Positions 13,279 through 20,538 of a DNA stretch of 20,538 bases are shown here, piece after piece. The stretch covers positions 1-20,538 of the forward strand of contig DOQG01000014.1 of the NCBI GenBank assembly GCA_003512525.1, read 5' to 3'. Within the stretch, counting starts at the first letter, position 1, and each line of letters opens with the position of its first letter. The translations under genes were made by a program, and so were the position numbers. Under the pieces are notes generated by a model. That model made no database searches and had not been told where the DNA came from. It saw nothing but the letters and a program-made list of their open reading frames with translations. This DNA is from Oscillospiraceae bacterium. Lineage in GTDB: Bacteria; Bacillota; Clostridia; Oscillospirales; Ruminococcaceae.

Positions 13279-14871
13279 ATGTTAAAAACTCCGGCTAAAC
13301 CTTTAATCGAAGAAAAAAATGATATTTACAATGACGGATATAAACAAAAGCAAAAGATAAAAAGGCATAATCGGCTCAGATCTTTCGGCATTATGTTCTT
13401 GTCGGTTGTTATATCACTTTGTACGGGAATTTCTCTTTACTGCGGATATGCGCTTATAGAAGGCGGGCAACCGATCATAGCGGAAATATCATCGCCGCAG
13501 GTGACTGCAACACACTCCGCAGAAGAAAAAGAGCCGCTTTCACTGCCGCTCCCTGTTATAGTATCCGTTGATATATCCGACACTATCAATGATGATTTTA
13601 CCCGTACCGTAAAATTTAAATGCAAAAATAACGATGACACTGAAAACGGACTGCGTTATTATATTTCCGATAAAGAACAGACAGATATCGTTGATACGGA
13701 CAATTGGAGCACAACGTCTGACGGAGAAGCAGAAGCTGATCTTTCCGGGGGAGAGTATTACGTTTATGTCACAAATGACAGCGGTGAGCTTGCAAAGAGT
13801 GACAAGATAACGGTAAAAGTCGACGCGGTAACCTCGGTTGAAATAGGCAAGACCGATACATATATGAATGTCGGAATGAATTATTCGCTGTGCGCGCAGG
13901 TGGATACTGTAGGCAAACCCGGTGATAAAGAAAAGGCGGTCACATGGAAAAGCTCCGCGCCGCAAACAGTCAGCGTAAATGACGGAGTGATCTCCGCACT
14001 GAAAGCGGGCAAAGCGACTGTAACGGCAACTACTGCGAGCGGACTTTCGGACAGTGTGGAAATTACCGTTACAGACTTGCTCAGAGCACCTAAAATAACA
14101 GCTTATAAGCCGCTTTTACCGGCAGGACAGTACACCGAGGAGGAGGGCGCGCTGATCGATGCGGTGCTTGAAAGCCGCGTTAATACCGCAGGTTACGGCA
14201 CGAGAGCCGGAGTAGTAGCGGCGGCAAGATTTATTCCGCTTGAATTTAATTACAAGATACCGTATTTTTATGAAAACGGCAGACTTGACCCACAGCCCGA
14301 AAGACCGTATTGTGACGGCGAGGGCAGATTTTATCACAAGGGTCTTTATCTTACTCACAGCAAGTTTGAGCTTCTTGACAAAAAGGGTATATTGTACGGA
14401 CCTGCAACGTGGGGCGAACCGCTCACAAACTGGGAGAACGCATTCGGGCTTGTTCCCGGCGCAAAGTATGCAAACGGAATGACCTGTTCGGGATTTGTTT
14501 CGTGGTGTCTGTATAACGGCGGCGTACCGCTGGGTGATGTCGGCGCGGGGGATACGCCCGATTATGACTATGAATATTCCGATTTCGGAAAACGTGTATG
14601 GCTTGACGAGGATGTAATGCGAAGCGGAATATTGCAGGTCGGCGATCTTATAGGTTGCGACGGTCATATTGCGATAATAGCAGGCTTTGATGAGAACAAT
14701 ATCTACATAGCCGAGGCGCTCGGAAAAGGCATAGTTATGGAGGTTCGCGAGCGCTACCGCGAGGTATGGGAGTGCGGCGACTATACCTATGCGATGCTTA
14801 TGGGTGATATCTATGCAGAGCATAACGGCGACGGCGATGTTACCGAGATGTGGGTTGACTATTCTGAGTAA
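13279..14871 (+). CDS. Membrane-anchored Big_2 / NlpC-P60-like cell-wall hydrolase
   Basis: Predicted peptidoglycan peptidase or amidase acting outside the membrane. From the ATG at 13279 it has 530 residues: a basic cytoplasmic tail, one membrane segment (about 35-60) without a clear cleavage site, a variable extracellular stretch, a bacterial Ig-like Big_2 domain (about 183-266; VTWKSSAP...VSVNDGVISALKAGKATVTA), then a C-terminal domain with the NlpC/P60 pattern. The candidate nucleophile is C403 in MTCSGFVSWC and the histidine H463 in GDLIGCDGHIAIIAG. The start is not secure: the nearest GGA is weak, and TTG codons at 13261 and 13270 are alternatives giving up to 6 more residues. Monocistronic, with promoter at 13200-13228 and a strong terminator. 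Substrate bond unknown. Confidence 0.82.
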   Translation: MLKTPAKPLIEEKNDIYNDGYKQKQKIKRHNRLRSFGIMFLSVVISLCTGISLYCGYALIEGGQPIIAEISSPQVTATHSAEEKEPLSLPLPVIVSVDISDTINDDFTRTVKFKCKNNDDTENGLRYYISDKEQTDIVDTDNWSTTSDGEAEADLSGGEYYVYVTNDSGELAKSDKITVKVDAVTSVEIGKTDTYMNVGMNYSLCAQVDTVGKPGDKEKAVTWKSSAPQTVSVNDGVISALKAGKATVTATTASGLSDSVEITVTDLLRAPKITAYKPLLPAGQYTEEEGALIDAVLESRVNTAGYGTRAGVVAAARFIPLEFNYKIPYFYENGRLDPQPERPYCDGEGRFYHKGLYLTHSKFELLDKKGILYGPATWGEPLTNWENAFGLVPGAKYANGMTCSGFVSWCLYNGGVPLGDVGAGDTPDYDYEYSDFGKRVWLDEDVMRSGILQVGDLIGCDGHIAIIAGFDENNIYIAEALGKGIVMEVRERYREVWECGDYTYAMLMGDIYAEHNGDGDVTEMWVDYSE

Positions 14872-14880
14872 AGCGAATAT

Positions 14881-14924
14881 AAAACAACGGTGTCCGACAT
14901 TTTACAGCCGGACACCGTTGTTTT
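14881..14924 (+). terminator. Terminator of the cell-wall hydrolase gene
   Basis: A 16-bp perfect stem (14881-14896 with 14909-14924) ending in TTTT on the plus strand, 9 bp after the stop codon. The A-run on the 5' side could make it work in both directions. The following 150 bp (to 15077) hold no convincing gene. Confidence 0.85.
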
Positions 14925-15077
14925 GGGGAAATATATGAAAACGAAGATAGCAACATCTATAGGGCTTTGTTCACCCTGTACCTGTATTATATTAGCCTTT
15001 TTTAAACTGAATTTAAATTGAACGGGATTTTTCTTGCTTTACACGACTATATTTAATATTTTCTTCCCGATTGTCTA

Positions 15078-15130
15078 TTGACACTGCCACCTCTTTATAG
15101 TATGATAAGCAAAGAATGTAAACGTTCACA
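15078..15130 (+). promoter_or_regulatory. GH2 gene promoter with LacI/CcpA-type operator
   Basis: TTGACA (15078-15083), 17 bp and TATGAT (15101-15106) place the start site near 15113. Directly downstream is TGTAAACGTTCACA (15117-15130), an imperfect palindrome with the central CG typical of LacI/GalR-family operators; it also fits the CcpA cre pattern. A repressor here would block transcription just after the start. Confidence 0.75.
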
Positions 15131-15146
15131 CGAAAGGAAAACATCT

Positions 15147-17831
15147 ATGATAAATACGATTGATATAAGCGGAAAGTGGGAGCTTTTTATAAGCGAAAAA
15201 GAGCTTTCTTCAATACCGACAGATTACAGTGACAGTATAACTTTGCCCGATACGCTTTCAAATGCCGCAAAGGTGGCTGAGAACAAGAACAAGGACGAGG
15301 GATACCTCACAGACAAGTACACCTTTACAGGCTATGCGTGGTTCAGGCGTTCGCTTACGCTTGAGAACGATATGACAGGCTTTGTATCGGTGCTCACGCT
15401 GGAACGCACAAGAGTCAGCACACTGTACATAGACGGTGCAGAGGTGGGTACTTGCGACAGTCTTTGCAGTACGCACCGCTATGACATTTCTTCATATATG
15501 ACCGCAGGCACACACGAGATAGTTATCTGTGTTGCGAATGTCGGCTATAAGACAGGCGGCGGTCATATGACAAGCCCCGATACGCAGACAAACTGGCTCG
15601 GTATTGTCGGAAAGATGAATATTGCGATCTATCCTAAGAGCTATATTTCCGATGTAAGGGTTATCGCATCGGCTGACGGCGCTTTATCGGTAAGAGGCTG
15701 TGTTATCGGCGCAGATAACGCCGACATTATGGCAACCGTTACAGCGCCTGACGGAATACGCGTGTTAAAGGCAAGTATAATCGCTGACGGCGATACGTTT
15801 GAAGCAGAGTTCAAGCTTGAAAACGCTCAGCTCTGGGACGAGTTTGAACGCAATGTTTACCGCCTGACTTTGCAGTGCGGCGAGGATATCTACAACACTA
15901 CATTCGGATTTGTCACATTTTCGCATATCGACAGAAAGCTGCTTGTAAACGGAAGCGAATCGTTCCTGCGAGGAAAGCATGACGGACTTATATTCCCGCT
16001 CACAGGTTACGCTCCGTGCGATGTGAATGAGTGGAAGGAGCGCCTGAAAATCGCTGTGAGCTATGGTATAAACCACTATCGCTTCCACACCTGCTGTCCT
16101 CCCGATGCCGCATTTACAGCCGCAGATGAGCTTGGCATATATATGGAGCCTGAGCTTCCTTTCTGGGGAACGATCGCCGCAAAGGGCGAGGAAGGCTACA
16201 ATGAGGAGGAGCAGAACTACCTCATAAACGAGGGTATCCGCATAATAAGGGAGTTTTCACATCACCCTTCATTTGTTATGATGTCGCTTGGAAACGAGCT
16301 CTGGGGCAGTCGTGAAAGACTTGGAGATATCATTGATATTCTTCGCCGTGAAAATCATTCGATCTATTTCACGAGCGGTTCAAACAACTTCCAGTTCTGG
16401 CCTGCCGAAATTCCACAGGAGGACTTCTTCACAGGCGTAAGGCTTTCGCGTGACAGACTTTTCAGAGGGTCGTATGCTATGTGTGACGCACCTCTCGGAC
16501 ATATCCAGACCGACAAGCCTAATACCGTTCACGACTATGACGCAATAATCCGCGGTGAGAACGGCTCGGAGAACGAGGGCGGCGGTACGATACAGATACA
16601 GTACGGTACAGGCGTAAAGACCGTCAAGCTTAACGCCGCAGACGGAAGCTATATTCCGCACAAGCCCGTGATCTCACACGAGGTCGGACAGTATGATTAC
16701 TTCCCCGACTTTGACGAGATGAAGATGTACACAGGCCCGCTCAAACCGCGTTATCTTGATATTTTCAGAGAAAGGCTTGAGGAAAAGGGACTTTATACAC
16801 AGTGGAGAGATTTCTTTGAGGCAGTCGGCGCACATTGTACGCAGTGCTATAAGGACGAGATAGAAACGGCGTTGCGTTCTTCCGAACTCAGCGGCTTCCA
16901 GCTTCTCGACCTACAGGACTTCAACGGTCAGGGCGTATCGCTTGTCGGTGTGCTCAACGCCTTTATGCAGTCAAAGGGCTTTATAACGCCTGAGGACTGG
17001 CGCGGCTTCTGCGACAGCAATGTCCTGCTTGCAAGATTTGACAAATATGTTTACGGGGCAAAGGAAAAGCCGGTTATAGAAATTCTCCTTTCGTCCTATG
17101 GCAAGAATAAGATAAAGGGCGGAGCAGTGAAGTATTCGCTTATAAGTGATGAGCTTGATATAAGCGGCAGTGCAGAGTTCACAGCTTCCGATACGCGCCT
17201 TACTTCTGTCGGCACATTTACTCCCGATTTCAGCGGTATTACAAAGCCGCAGACAGCAGTTCTCACACTTACTCTCTGGGAGCTTCACAACAGCTATGTA
17301 TTCCGGCTCTATCCCGACTGCAATGTTGAAATTACCGAAAACGGCATAAAGACGGCAGACGATGAGCTGATATTTGTTGGCAGTACAGAAAAGGCAAAAG
17401 AGCTTATCGCAAGCGGCAAAAAGGCTATGGTCATAACAGACGGCAGTAAAGCTATCGAAAACGCATACTGCGCCGATTTCTGGAACTATCATATGTTCCG
17501 TGTCATTTCGGAGAGTATGAACAAGCCTGTAGCGCCCGGAACGATGGGACTTCTTATCGATAAGGACAACAAGCTTTTAAATGATTTCCCGTCCGAAAAG
17601 TTCACAACTCCACAGTGGTACGAGGCGATAACGCACAGCAAGGCTGATATACTTGATGATGACCCTGAAATCACGCCCATAGTTCAGGTCGTTGACAACA
17701 CTGAGCGTTGCCATCGTCTTGGTATGCTGTATAAGAAGAACGGCGTTCTTCATTGCAGTATAAGACTGTGGGAAGCGGCTGACTGCCCCGAAATAAAGCA
17801 GCTTGCAAAGAGCATTACGGAAAATTTCTGA
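15147..17831 (+). CDS. Glycoside hydrolase family 2 enzyme
   Basis: Predicted beta-glycosidase acting on imported oligosaccharides. From the ATG at 15147 (AAAGGA upstream; the reading frame's earlier TTG is the promoter's own -35) it has 894 residues with no signal peptide, so it is cytoplasmic. It shows an N-terminal GH2 sugar-binding jelly roll (about 1-165), an immunoglobulin-like domain, and a TIM barrel from about 260. The acid/base is probably E384 in LGNELWG, and the nucleophile is probably E512 in VISHEVGQ. The stretch GFQLLDLQDFNGQG (583-596) is typical of a GH2 subgroup without a clear biochemical name, so I do not assign beta-galactosidase, glucuronidase or mannosidase activity. 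A LacI/CcpA-type operator implies induction by sugar or catabolite control. No transporter or other glycosidase is adjacent. Confidence 0.88.
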   Translation: MINTIDISGKWELFISEKELSSIPTDYSDSITLPDTLSNAAKVAENKNKDEGYLTDKYTFTGYAWFRRSLTLENDMTGFVSVLTLERTRVSTLYIDGAEVGTCDSLCSTHRYDISSYMTAGTHEIVICVANVGYKTGGGHMTSPDTQTNWLGIVGKMNIAIYPKSYISDVRVIASADGALSVRGCVIGADNADIMATVTAPDGIRVLKASIIADGDTFEAEFKLENAQLWDEFERNVYRLTLQCGEDIYNTTFGFVTFSHIDRKLLVNGSESFLRGKHDGLIFPLTGYAPCDVNEWKERLKIAVSYGINHYRFHTCCPPDAAFTAADELGIYMEPELPFWGTIAAKGEEGYNEEEQNYLINEGIRIIREFSHHPSFVMMSLGNELWGSRERLGDIIDILRRENHSIYFTSGSNNFQFWPAEIPQEDFFTGVRLSRDRLFRGSYAMCDAPLGHIQTDKPNTVHDYDAIIRGENGSENEGGGTIQIQYGTGVKTVKLNAADGSYIPHKPVISHEVGQYDYFPDFDEMKMYTGPLKPRYLDIFRERLEEKGLYTQWRDFFEAVGAHCTQCYKDEIETALRSSELSGFQLLDLQDFNGQGVSLVGVLNAFMQSKGFITPEDWRGFCDSNVLLARFDKYVYGAKEKPVIEILLSSYGKNKIKGGAVKYSLISDELDISGSAEFTASDTRLTSVGTFTPDFSGITKPQTAVLTLTLWELHNSYVFRLYPDCNVEITENGIKTADDELIFVGSTEKAKELIASGKKAMVITDGSKAIENAYCADFWNYHMFRVISESMNKPVAPGTMGLLIDKDNKLLNDFPSEKFTTPQWYEAITHSKADILDDDPEITPIVQVVDNTERCHRLGMLYKKNGVLHCSIRLWEAADCPEIKQLAKSITENF

Positions 17832-17844
17832 TATATTATAAAAC

Positions 17845-17875
17845 CCGCCCTGTGTGTGCAGTACACGCAGGGCGG
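17845..17875 (+). terminator. Terminator of the GH2 gene
   Basis: A 13-bp stem (17845-17857 with 17863-17875, one G-T pair) and a 5-base loop, followed by ATTTATTAT, 13 bp after the stop codon. Confidence 0.75.
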
Positions 17876-17897
17876 ATTTATTATAGCGTCGACATAT

Positions 17898-17929
17898 AAA
17901 AACCTCCGCGCCTGTTACAGTGCGGAGGT
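17898..17929 (-). terminator. Terminator of the gdhA-small gene unit
   Basis: Minus-strand stem ACCTCCGC/GCGGAGGT (17929-17922 with 17909-17902), 12-base loop and TTTT, directly after the 54-codon gene. There is no comparable hairpin between that gene and gdhA, so the two probably share a transcript. Confidence 0.8.
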
Positions 17930-17937
17930 CGTTTTAT

Positions 17938-18102
17938 TTACTTATTATCCTTATCGGGCTTGCCGTGAGTAAACGGTTTGTGAAATTCCAGTCCCGTGCT
18001 CGAAAGGTCATCGGTACGCTTAACGCTTCCGTCGTTTCTTACAAGCGAGGTCTTAGGATCAACCGTGCTCTTCTTGCCCTGAGATAAAGTACCGTGTTTC
18101 AT
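17938..18102 (-). CDS. Small hydrophilic protein, 54 residues, unknown function
   Basis: The reading frame is ATG at 18102 to TAA at 17938. AAAGGAGG sits 7 bases before the ATG, one of the strongest ribosome sites in the window, and a terminator follows 9 bp after the stop. The peptide begins MKHGTLSQGKKSTVDPKTSL and ends HGKPDKDNK. It is very polar and rich in Lys, Asp, Ser and Thr, with no Cys or Trp, no membrane segment and no signal peptide, so it is probably a small, largely disordered cytoplasmic protein. It starts 44 bp after gdhA on the same strand with no terminator between, suggesting co-transcription with gdhA. I recognise no family. Real translation is likely from the signals; the function is unknown. 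Confidence 0.72.
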   Translation of the reverse strand: MKHGTLSQGKKSTVDPKTSLVRNDGSVKRTDDLSSTGLEFHKPFTHGKPDKDNK

Positions 18103-18146
18103 ATAAAGCCCTCCTTTAAGGGAGTAGTTTTAGCGAAATCGGATTA

Positions 18147-19499
18147 TTATACACAACCCTGAGCCTTCATAGCTTCAGCAACCTTTAAGAAGCCTGCTAT
18201 GTTAGCACCTGCCATGTAGTTGCCCTCTAAGCCGTATTCCTTAGCGGCTGTGTCGCACTGCTTGAAGATTTCCTTCATAATGTCGTGGAGCTTAGCGTCA
18301 ACTTCTTCAAAAGTCCAGCTGTAACGCATTGAGTTCTGGCTCATTTCAAGACCTGATGTAGCAACACCGCCGGCATTTGCAGCCTTTGCAGGACCGTAAA
18401 GAAGACCGTTTGAAAGGTAAACTTCGATAGCATCGGGAGTAGAGGGCATATTAGCACCTTCTGCAACTGCGAAGCAACCGTTGTTTACAAGAGCCTGAGC
18501 TGACTCACCGTTGATTTCGTTCTGTGTAGCGCAGGGGAGTGCAATATCGCACTTGATTGTCCAGATGCCTGAGCAACCCTCTGTGTATGTAACGTTCTTG
18601 TGTGATGTTCTGTTGAGGTATTCCTTGATACGCTTTCTCTCAACTTCCTTGATCTGCTTTACAACGTCAAGCTCGATACCGTCGGGATCGTGGATGTAGC
18701 CGTTAGAGTCAGAAAGTGCAACTACCTTAGCGCCGTACTGTGTAGCCTTTTCTGTAGCGTAGATAGCAACGTTACCTGAACCTGAGATAACAACTGTCTT
18801 GCCGTCGAAGCTCTTGCCGTTAGCCTTGAGCATTTCGTTTGTGAAGTAGCAAAGACCGTAGCCTGTAGCTTCTGTTCTTGCAAGTGAACCGCCGAATGTT
18901 AAGCCCTTACCTGTGAGAACGCCTGAGAATTCGTTTCTCAGTCTCTTGTACTGACCGAACATATAACCGATCTCACGTCCGCCTGTACCGATGTCGCCTG
19001 CGGGAACGTCGCAGTCAGGACCGATGTGTCTGTAGAGCTCTGTCATGAAGCTCTGGCAGAAACGCATGATCTCTCCGTCGCTCTTGCCCTTGGGGTCAAA
19101 GTCTGAACCGCCCTTGCCGCCGCCCATAGGCAGTGTTGTAAGGCTGTTCTTGAAGATCTGCTCAAAGCCGAGGAACTTGATGATACCGAGATATACGGAG
19201 GGGTGAAGTCTGATACCGCCCTTGTAAGGTCCGATAGCTGAGTTGAACTGAATTCTGAAGCCTCTGTTGACCTGTGTCTTGCCGTTGTCGTCTACCCAGG
19301 GTACACGGAACATGATCTGTCTTTCAGGCTCTACTATTCTTTCAAATACGCCTGCATCAACGAGATCCTGTCTCTTTTCAACTACGGGCTGAAGGCTCTC
19401 GAAAACTTCTGTTACTGCCTGAATGAACTCGGGCTCGCCTGCATTTCTTTTCTTAACTGTTTCGAGCAGGTCGATAAGATACTGATTTTTTAACGCCAT
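18147..19499 (-). CDS. gdhA: Glutamate dehydrogenase, hexameric family I
   Basis: Interconverts 2-oxoglutarate plus ammonia and glutamate with a nicotinamide cofactor; probably the main ammonia-assimilating enzyme. From the ATG at 19499 (AGGAGG 8 bases upstream; a TTG 30 bases earlier is the artefactual longer start) it has 450 residues, the normal length. It shows PYKGG (K93), MGGGKGGSDFDPKGKS with catalytic K129, DVPAGDIGTGGREIG with D169, and the dinucleotide-binding VISGSGNVAIYATEKA. The overall pattern is that of small hexameric bacterial GdhA enzymes, usually NADPH-dependent, but cofactor preference is not certain. Codon use is strongly biased (for example GGT and GCA-rich runs and few rare codons), consistent with high expression. 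It has a promoter at 19674-19702, a leader of about 170 bases, and a small downstream gene. Confidence 0.96.
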   Translation of the reverse strand: MALKNQYLIDLLETVKKRNAGEPEFIQAVTEVFESLQPVVEKRQDLVDAGVFERIVEPERQIMFRVPWVDDNGKTQVNRGFRIQFNSAIGPYKGGIRLHPSVYLGIIKFLGFEQIFKNSLTTLPMGGGKGGSDFDPKGKSDGEIMRFCQSFMTELYRHIGPDCDVPAGDIGTGGREIGYMFGQYKRLRNEFSGVLTGKGLTFGGSLARTEATGYGLCYFTNEMLKANGKSFDGKTVVISGSGNVAIYATEKATQYGAKVVALSDSNGYIHDPDGIELDVVKQIKEVERKRIKEYLNRTSHKNVTYTEGCSGIWTIKCDIALPCATQNEINGESAQALVNNGCFAVAEGANMPSTPDAIEVYLSNGLLYGPAKAANAGGVATSGLEMSQNSMRYSWTFEEVDAKLHDIMKEIFKQCDTAAKEYGLEGNYMAGANIAGFLKVAEAMKAQGCV

Positions 19500-19667
19500 T
19501 GTTAAATCCTCCTGATATTTTCGGCTCAAGTACGAAATACCGCAATTTTACGGATATGCTCGGTTTTTCTGCTTTTTTCAGAAAGTAATTTGTGAGAAAA
19601 CCGACTCTATCGGTAAGTTTTAGTATATTCTTTGCGACCAAAGCCGTATGTGTTTTTTTTAACTGCA
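19500..19667 (-). other. Long gdhA leader
   Basis: About 168 transcribed bases lie between the promoter and gdhA. A stem TTCTG/CAGAA is visible around 19566-19582. I recognise no known riboswitch and see no leader peptide with its own ribosome site. Confidence 0.35.
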
Positions 19668-19673
19668 AGAAAA

Positions 19674-19702
19674 AGTATATCACATATACGCAAAATTTGC
19701 AA
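19674..19702 (-). promoter_or_regulatory. gdhA promoter
   Basis: On the minus strand TTGCAA (19702-19697), 17 bp and TATACT (19679-19674). Confidence 0.65.
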
Positions 19703-19832
19703 TAGTTTTTTAAAAATTTTCATAAAAAAGTTTAAAAAACTCAAAAAAGCACAAATTTGACCTGTTTCACCGCATATTTACGCAAGTTTTGATTTAGGTT
19801 ATTGCAAAATCTCGGAATTTTTTGCAATTAGC

Positions 19833-19861
19833 TTGCAAAAATATCGGTTTTATAGTAAAAT
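19833..19861 (+). promoter_or_regulatory. smpB promoter
   Basis: TTGCAA (19833-19838), 17 bp and TAAAAT (19856-19861), about 95 bp before the ATG. The leader contains the hairpin ACCGGA/TCCGGT (19892-19909). The roughly 130 bp between this and the divergent gdhA promoter are AT-rich with several TTGCAA repeats and no gene. Confidence 0.6.
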
Positions 19862-19957
19862 AATATTCATACCTCATTTATGAAAGCGAATACCGGAGCA
19901 CTGTCCGGTCGAGAATAAAACGGTTTATACCTTATTTATAAGAAAAGAGGGGTTTGA

Positions 19958-20422
19958 ATGGAGAAAACGGCACTCAAAACTATAGCAGACAACAGAAAAG
20001 CGCGTCATGATTATTTTGTACTTGAAAGCTATGAAGCGGGTATAGAGCTTACAGGCACTGAAGTAAAGTCGATACGGGAAGGCGGGCTTAATCTGAAAGA
20101 CAGCTGGATCTCGATAGATGACGGCGAGGCGTATATAAAGCAAATGCATATATCACCCTATGAAAAAGGAAACATCTTTAATAAGGACCCGCTGAGAACA
20201 AGAAAGCTTCTTATGCATAAGCGCGAGATAATGAAACTGCTCGGACAGGTAAAGCAGGACGGTCTGACGCTTATCCCGATTTCCGTTTATTTTAAAGGAA
20301 GCAGGGTAAAGGTTCAGGTCGGACTTTGCAAAGGTAAAAAGCTTCATGATAAGCGCGATGCTATGGCACAGCGGGACGCAAAGCGTACGATCGACCGCGA
20401 GCTTAAAATGCGCAACAGATAA
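19958..20422 (+). CDS. smpB: SsrA-binding protein SmpB
   Basis: SmpB binds tmRNA and places it in the empty A site of stalled ribosomes, starting trans-translation. The 154-residue protein matches the family throughout: YFVLESYEAGIELTGTEVKSIREG, the beta-barrel segment with AYIKQMHISPYEKGN, RTRKLLMHKREI, and the basic C-terminal tail GKKLHDKRDAMAQRDAKRTIDREL that enters the mRNA channel. AGAGGGG lies 5 bases before the ATG. The likely tmRNA gene starts about 100 bp downstream on the same strand, a common pairing, with its own promoter. Confidence 0.97.
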   Translation: MEKTALKTIADNRKARHDYFVLESYEAGIELTGTEVKSIREGGLNLKDSWISIDDGEAYIKQMHISPYEKGNIFNKDPLRTRKLLMHKREIMKLLGQVKQDGLTLIPISVYFKGSRVKVQVGLCKGKKLHDKRDAMAQRDAKRTIDRELKMRNR

Positions 20423-20430
20423 TCCTAAAA

Positions 20431-20489
20431 CGGTTTGCTGCCTTTTTGAAATTTTTTTAGAAAAATTTCAAAAAGCACTTGACAAACCG
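20431..20489. repeat. Nested inverted repeat between smpB and the ssrA promoter
   Basis: Perfect AT-rich 15-bp arms (20442-20456 and 20461-20475) form a hairpin with a TTAG loop. CGGTTTG (20431-20437) and CAAACCG (20483-20489) make an outer stem reaching into the -35 box of the next promoter. The hairpin is not followed by a T-run, so it may be a weak smpB terminator or a regulatory structure. Confidence 0.6.
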
Positions 20490-20507
20490 GTTTTATTCTG
20501 CTATAAT
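20479..20507 (+). promoter_or_regulatory. Consensus promoter, probably of ssrA
   Basis: TTGACA (20479-20484), 17 bp and TATAAT (20502-20507): a perfect consensus, as expected of an abundant stable RNA. Confidence 0.85.
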
Positions 20508-20524
20508 AGATTATGCTGATTTGC

Positions 20525-20538
20525 GGGGATGCTGGAAT
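20525..20538 (+). ncRNA. ssrA: 5' end of tmRNA (partial, runs off the window)
   Basis: The last 14 bases, GGGGATGCTGGAAT, resemble the conserved tmRNA 5' end (GGGG...CTGGATTCGAC). They lie about 10 bases after the likely start site of a perfect promoter and just downstream of smpB. Only the first bases are in the window, so the call rests mainly on context. Confidence 0.5.

Noticed and set aside
14116..14823. A 235-codon frame antisense to the NlpC/P60-like gene
   Set aside because: It overlaps the catalytic domain of a recognisable gene, lacks a ribosome site and has no family resemblance.
14935..15021. A 28-codon frame with a Cys-rich motif (CSPCTC) after a GGGGA
   Set aside because: It begins right after a strong terminator, no promoter is visible for it, and the length is within chance expectation.
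19500..19667. A glutamine-type riboswitch before gdhA
   Set aside because: No recognisable consensus core; those motifs are known mainly from cyanobacteria. The leader is recorded only as long.

Overview
The gene content and signals suggest a low-to-mid GC anaerobic Clostridia genome, most like gut Oscillospiraceae/Ruminococcaceae. The reasons are AGGAGG-type ribosome sites, sigma-A promoters with 17-bp spacers, frequent TTG/GTG starts, clostridial-type regulators and an intracellular glycoside hydrolase. I cannot name the species from sequence alone; [Eubacterium] siraeum-like is a guess.

Layout. 1-1740 is an accessory patch: a lone class III Fic AMP-transferase gene (822-1424) bracketed by two oppositely oriented copies of a short hairpin-rich, MITE-like repeat (210-524 and 1524-1695). 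Each copy abuts a direct duplication of a hairpin, and one of those hairpins looks like the fic terminator. 1744-5048 is a copper-efflux operon (csoR-copA-HMA protein) driven by a consensus promoter carrying two CsoR-type operators. 5118-8242 (minus strand) holds two cyclophilin-fold lipoproteins in an operon, then quinolinate synthase nadA with its own promoter. 8245-11103 (minus) is a two-gene signalling operon: a REC/HD-GYP/GGDEF response regulator translationally coupled to an HPt protein. 11181-13117 (minus) is a short, divergent Dxs-like TPP enzyme behind a promoter with a 19-bp spacer and a central palindrome, the architecture used by MerR-family activators.

13200-14924 (plus) encodes a membrane-anchored Big_2 + NlpC/P60-like cell-wall hydrolase. 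15078-17875 (plus) encodes a cytoplasmic GH2 enzyme with a LacI/CcpA-type operator just downstream of its start site. 17898-19702 (minus) holds gdhA and an easily missed 54-codon gene between it and a terminator. From 19833 (plus) comes smpB, followed by a perfect promoter and what appears to be the first bases of ssrA (tmRNA), so the trans-translation pair is adjacent.

Most of the window is ordinary core metabolism. The unusual parts are the paired repeat elements that seem to have inserted at terminator-like hairpins (with internally covarying hairpin modules), the MerR-type control of a non-canonical Dxs, the cyclophilin paralogue that has lost its catalytic residues, and the unannotated small gene after gdhA.
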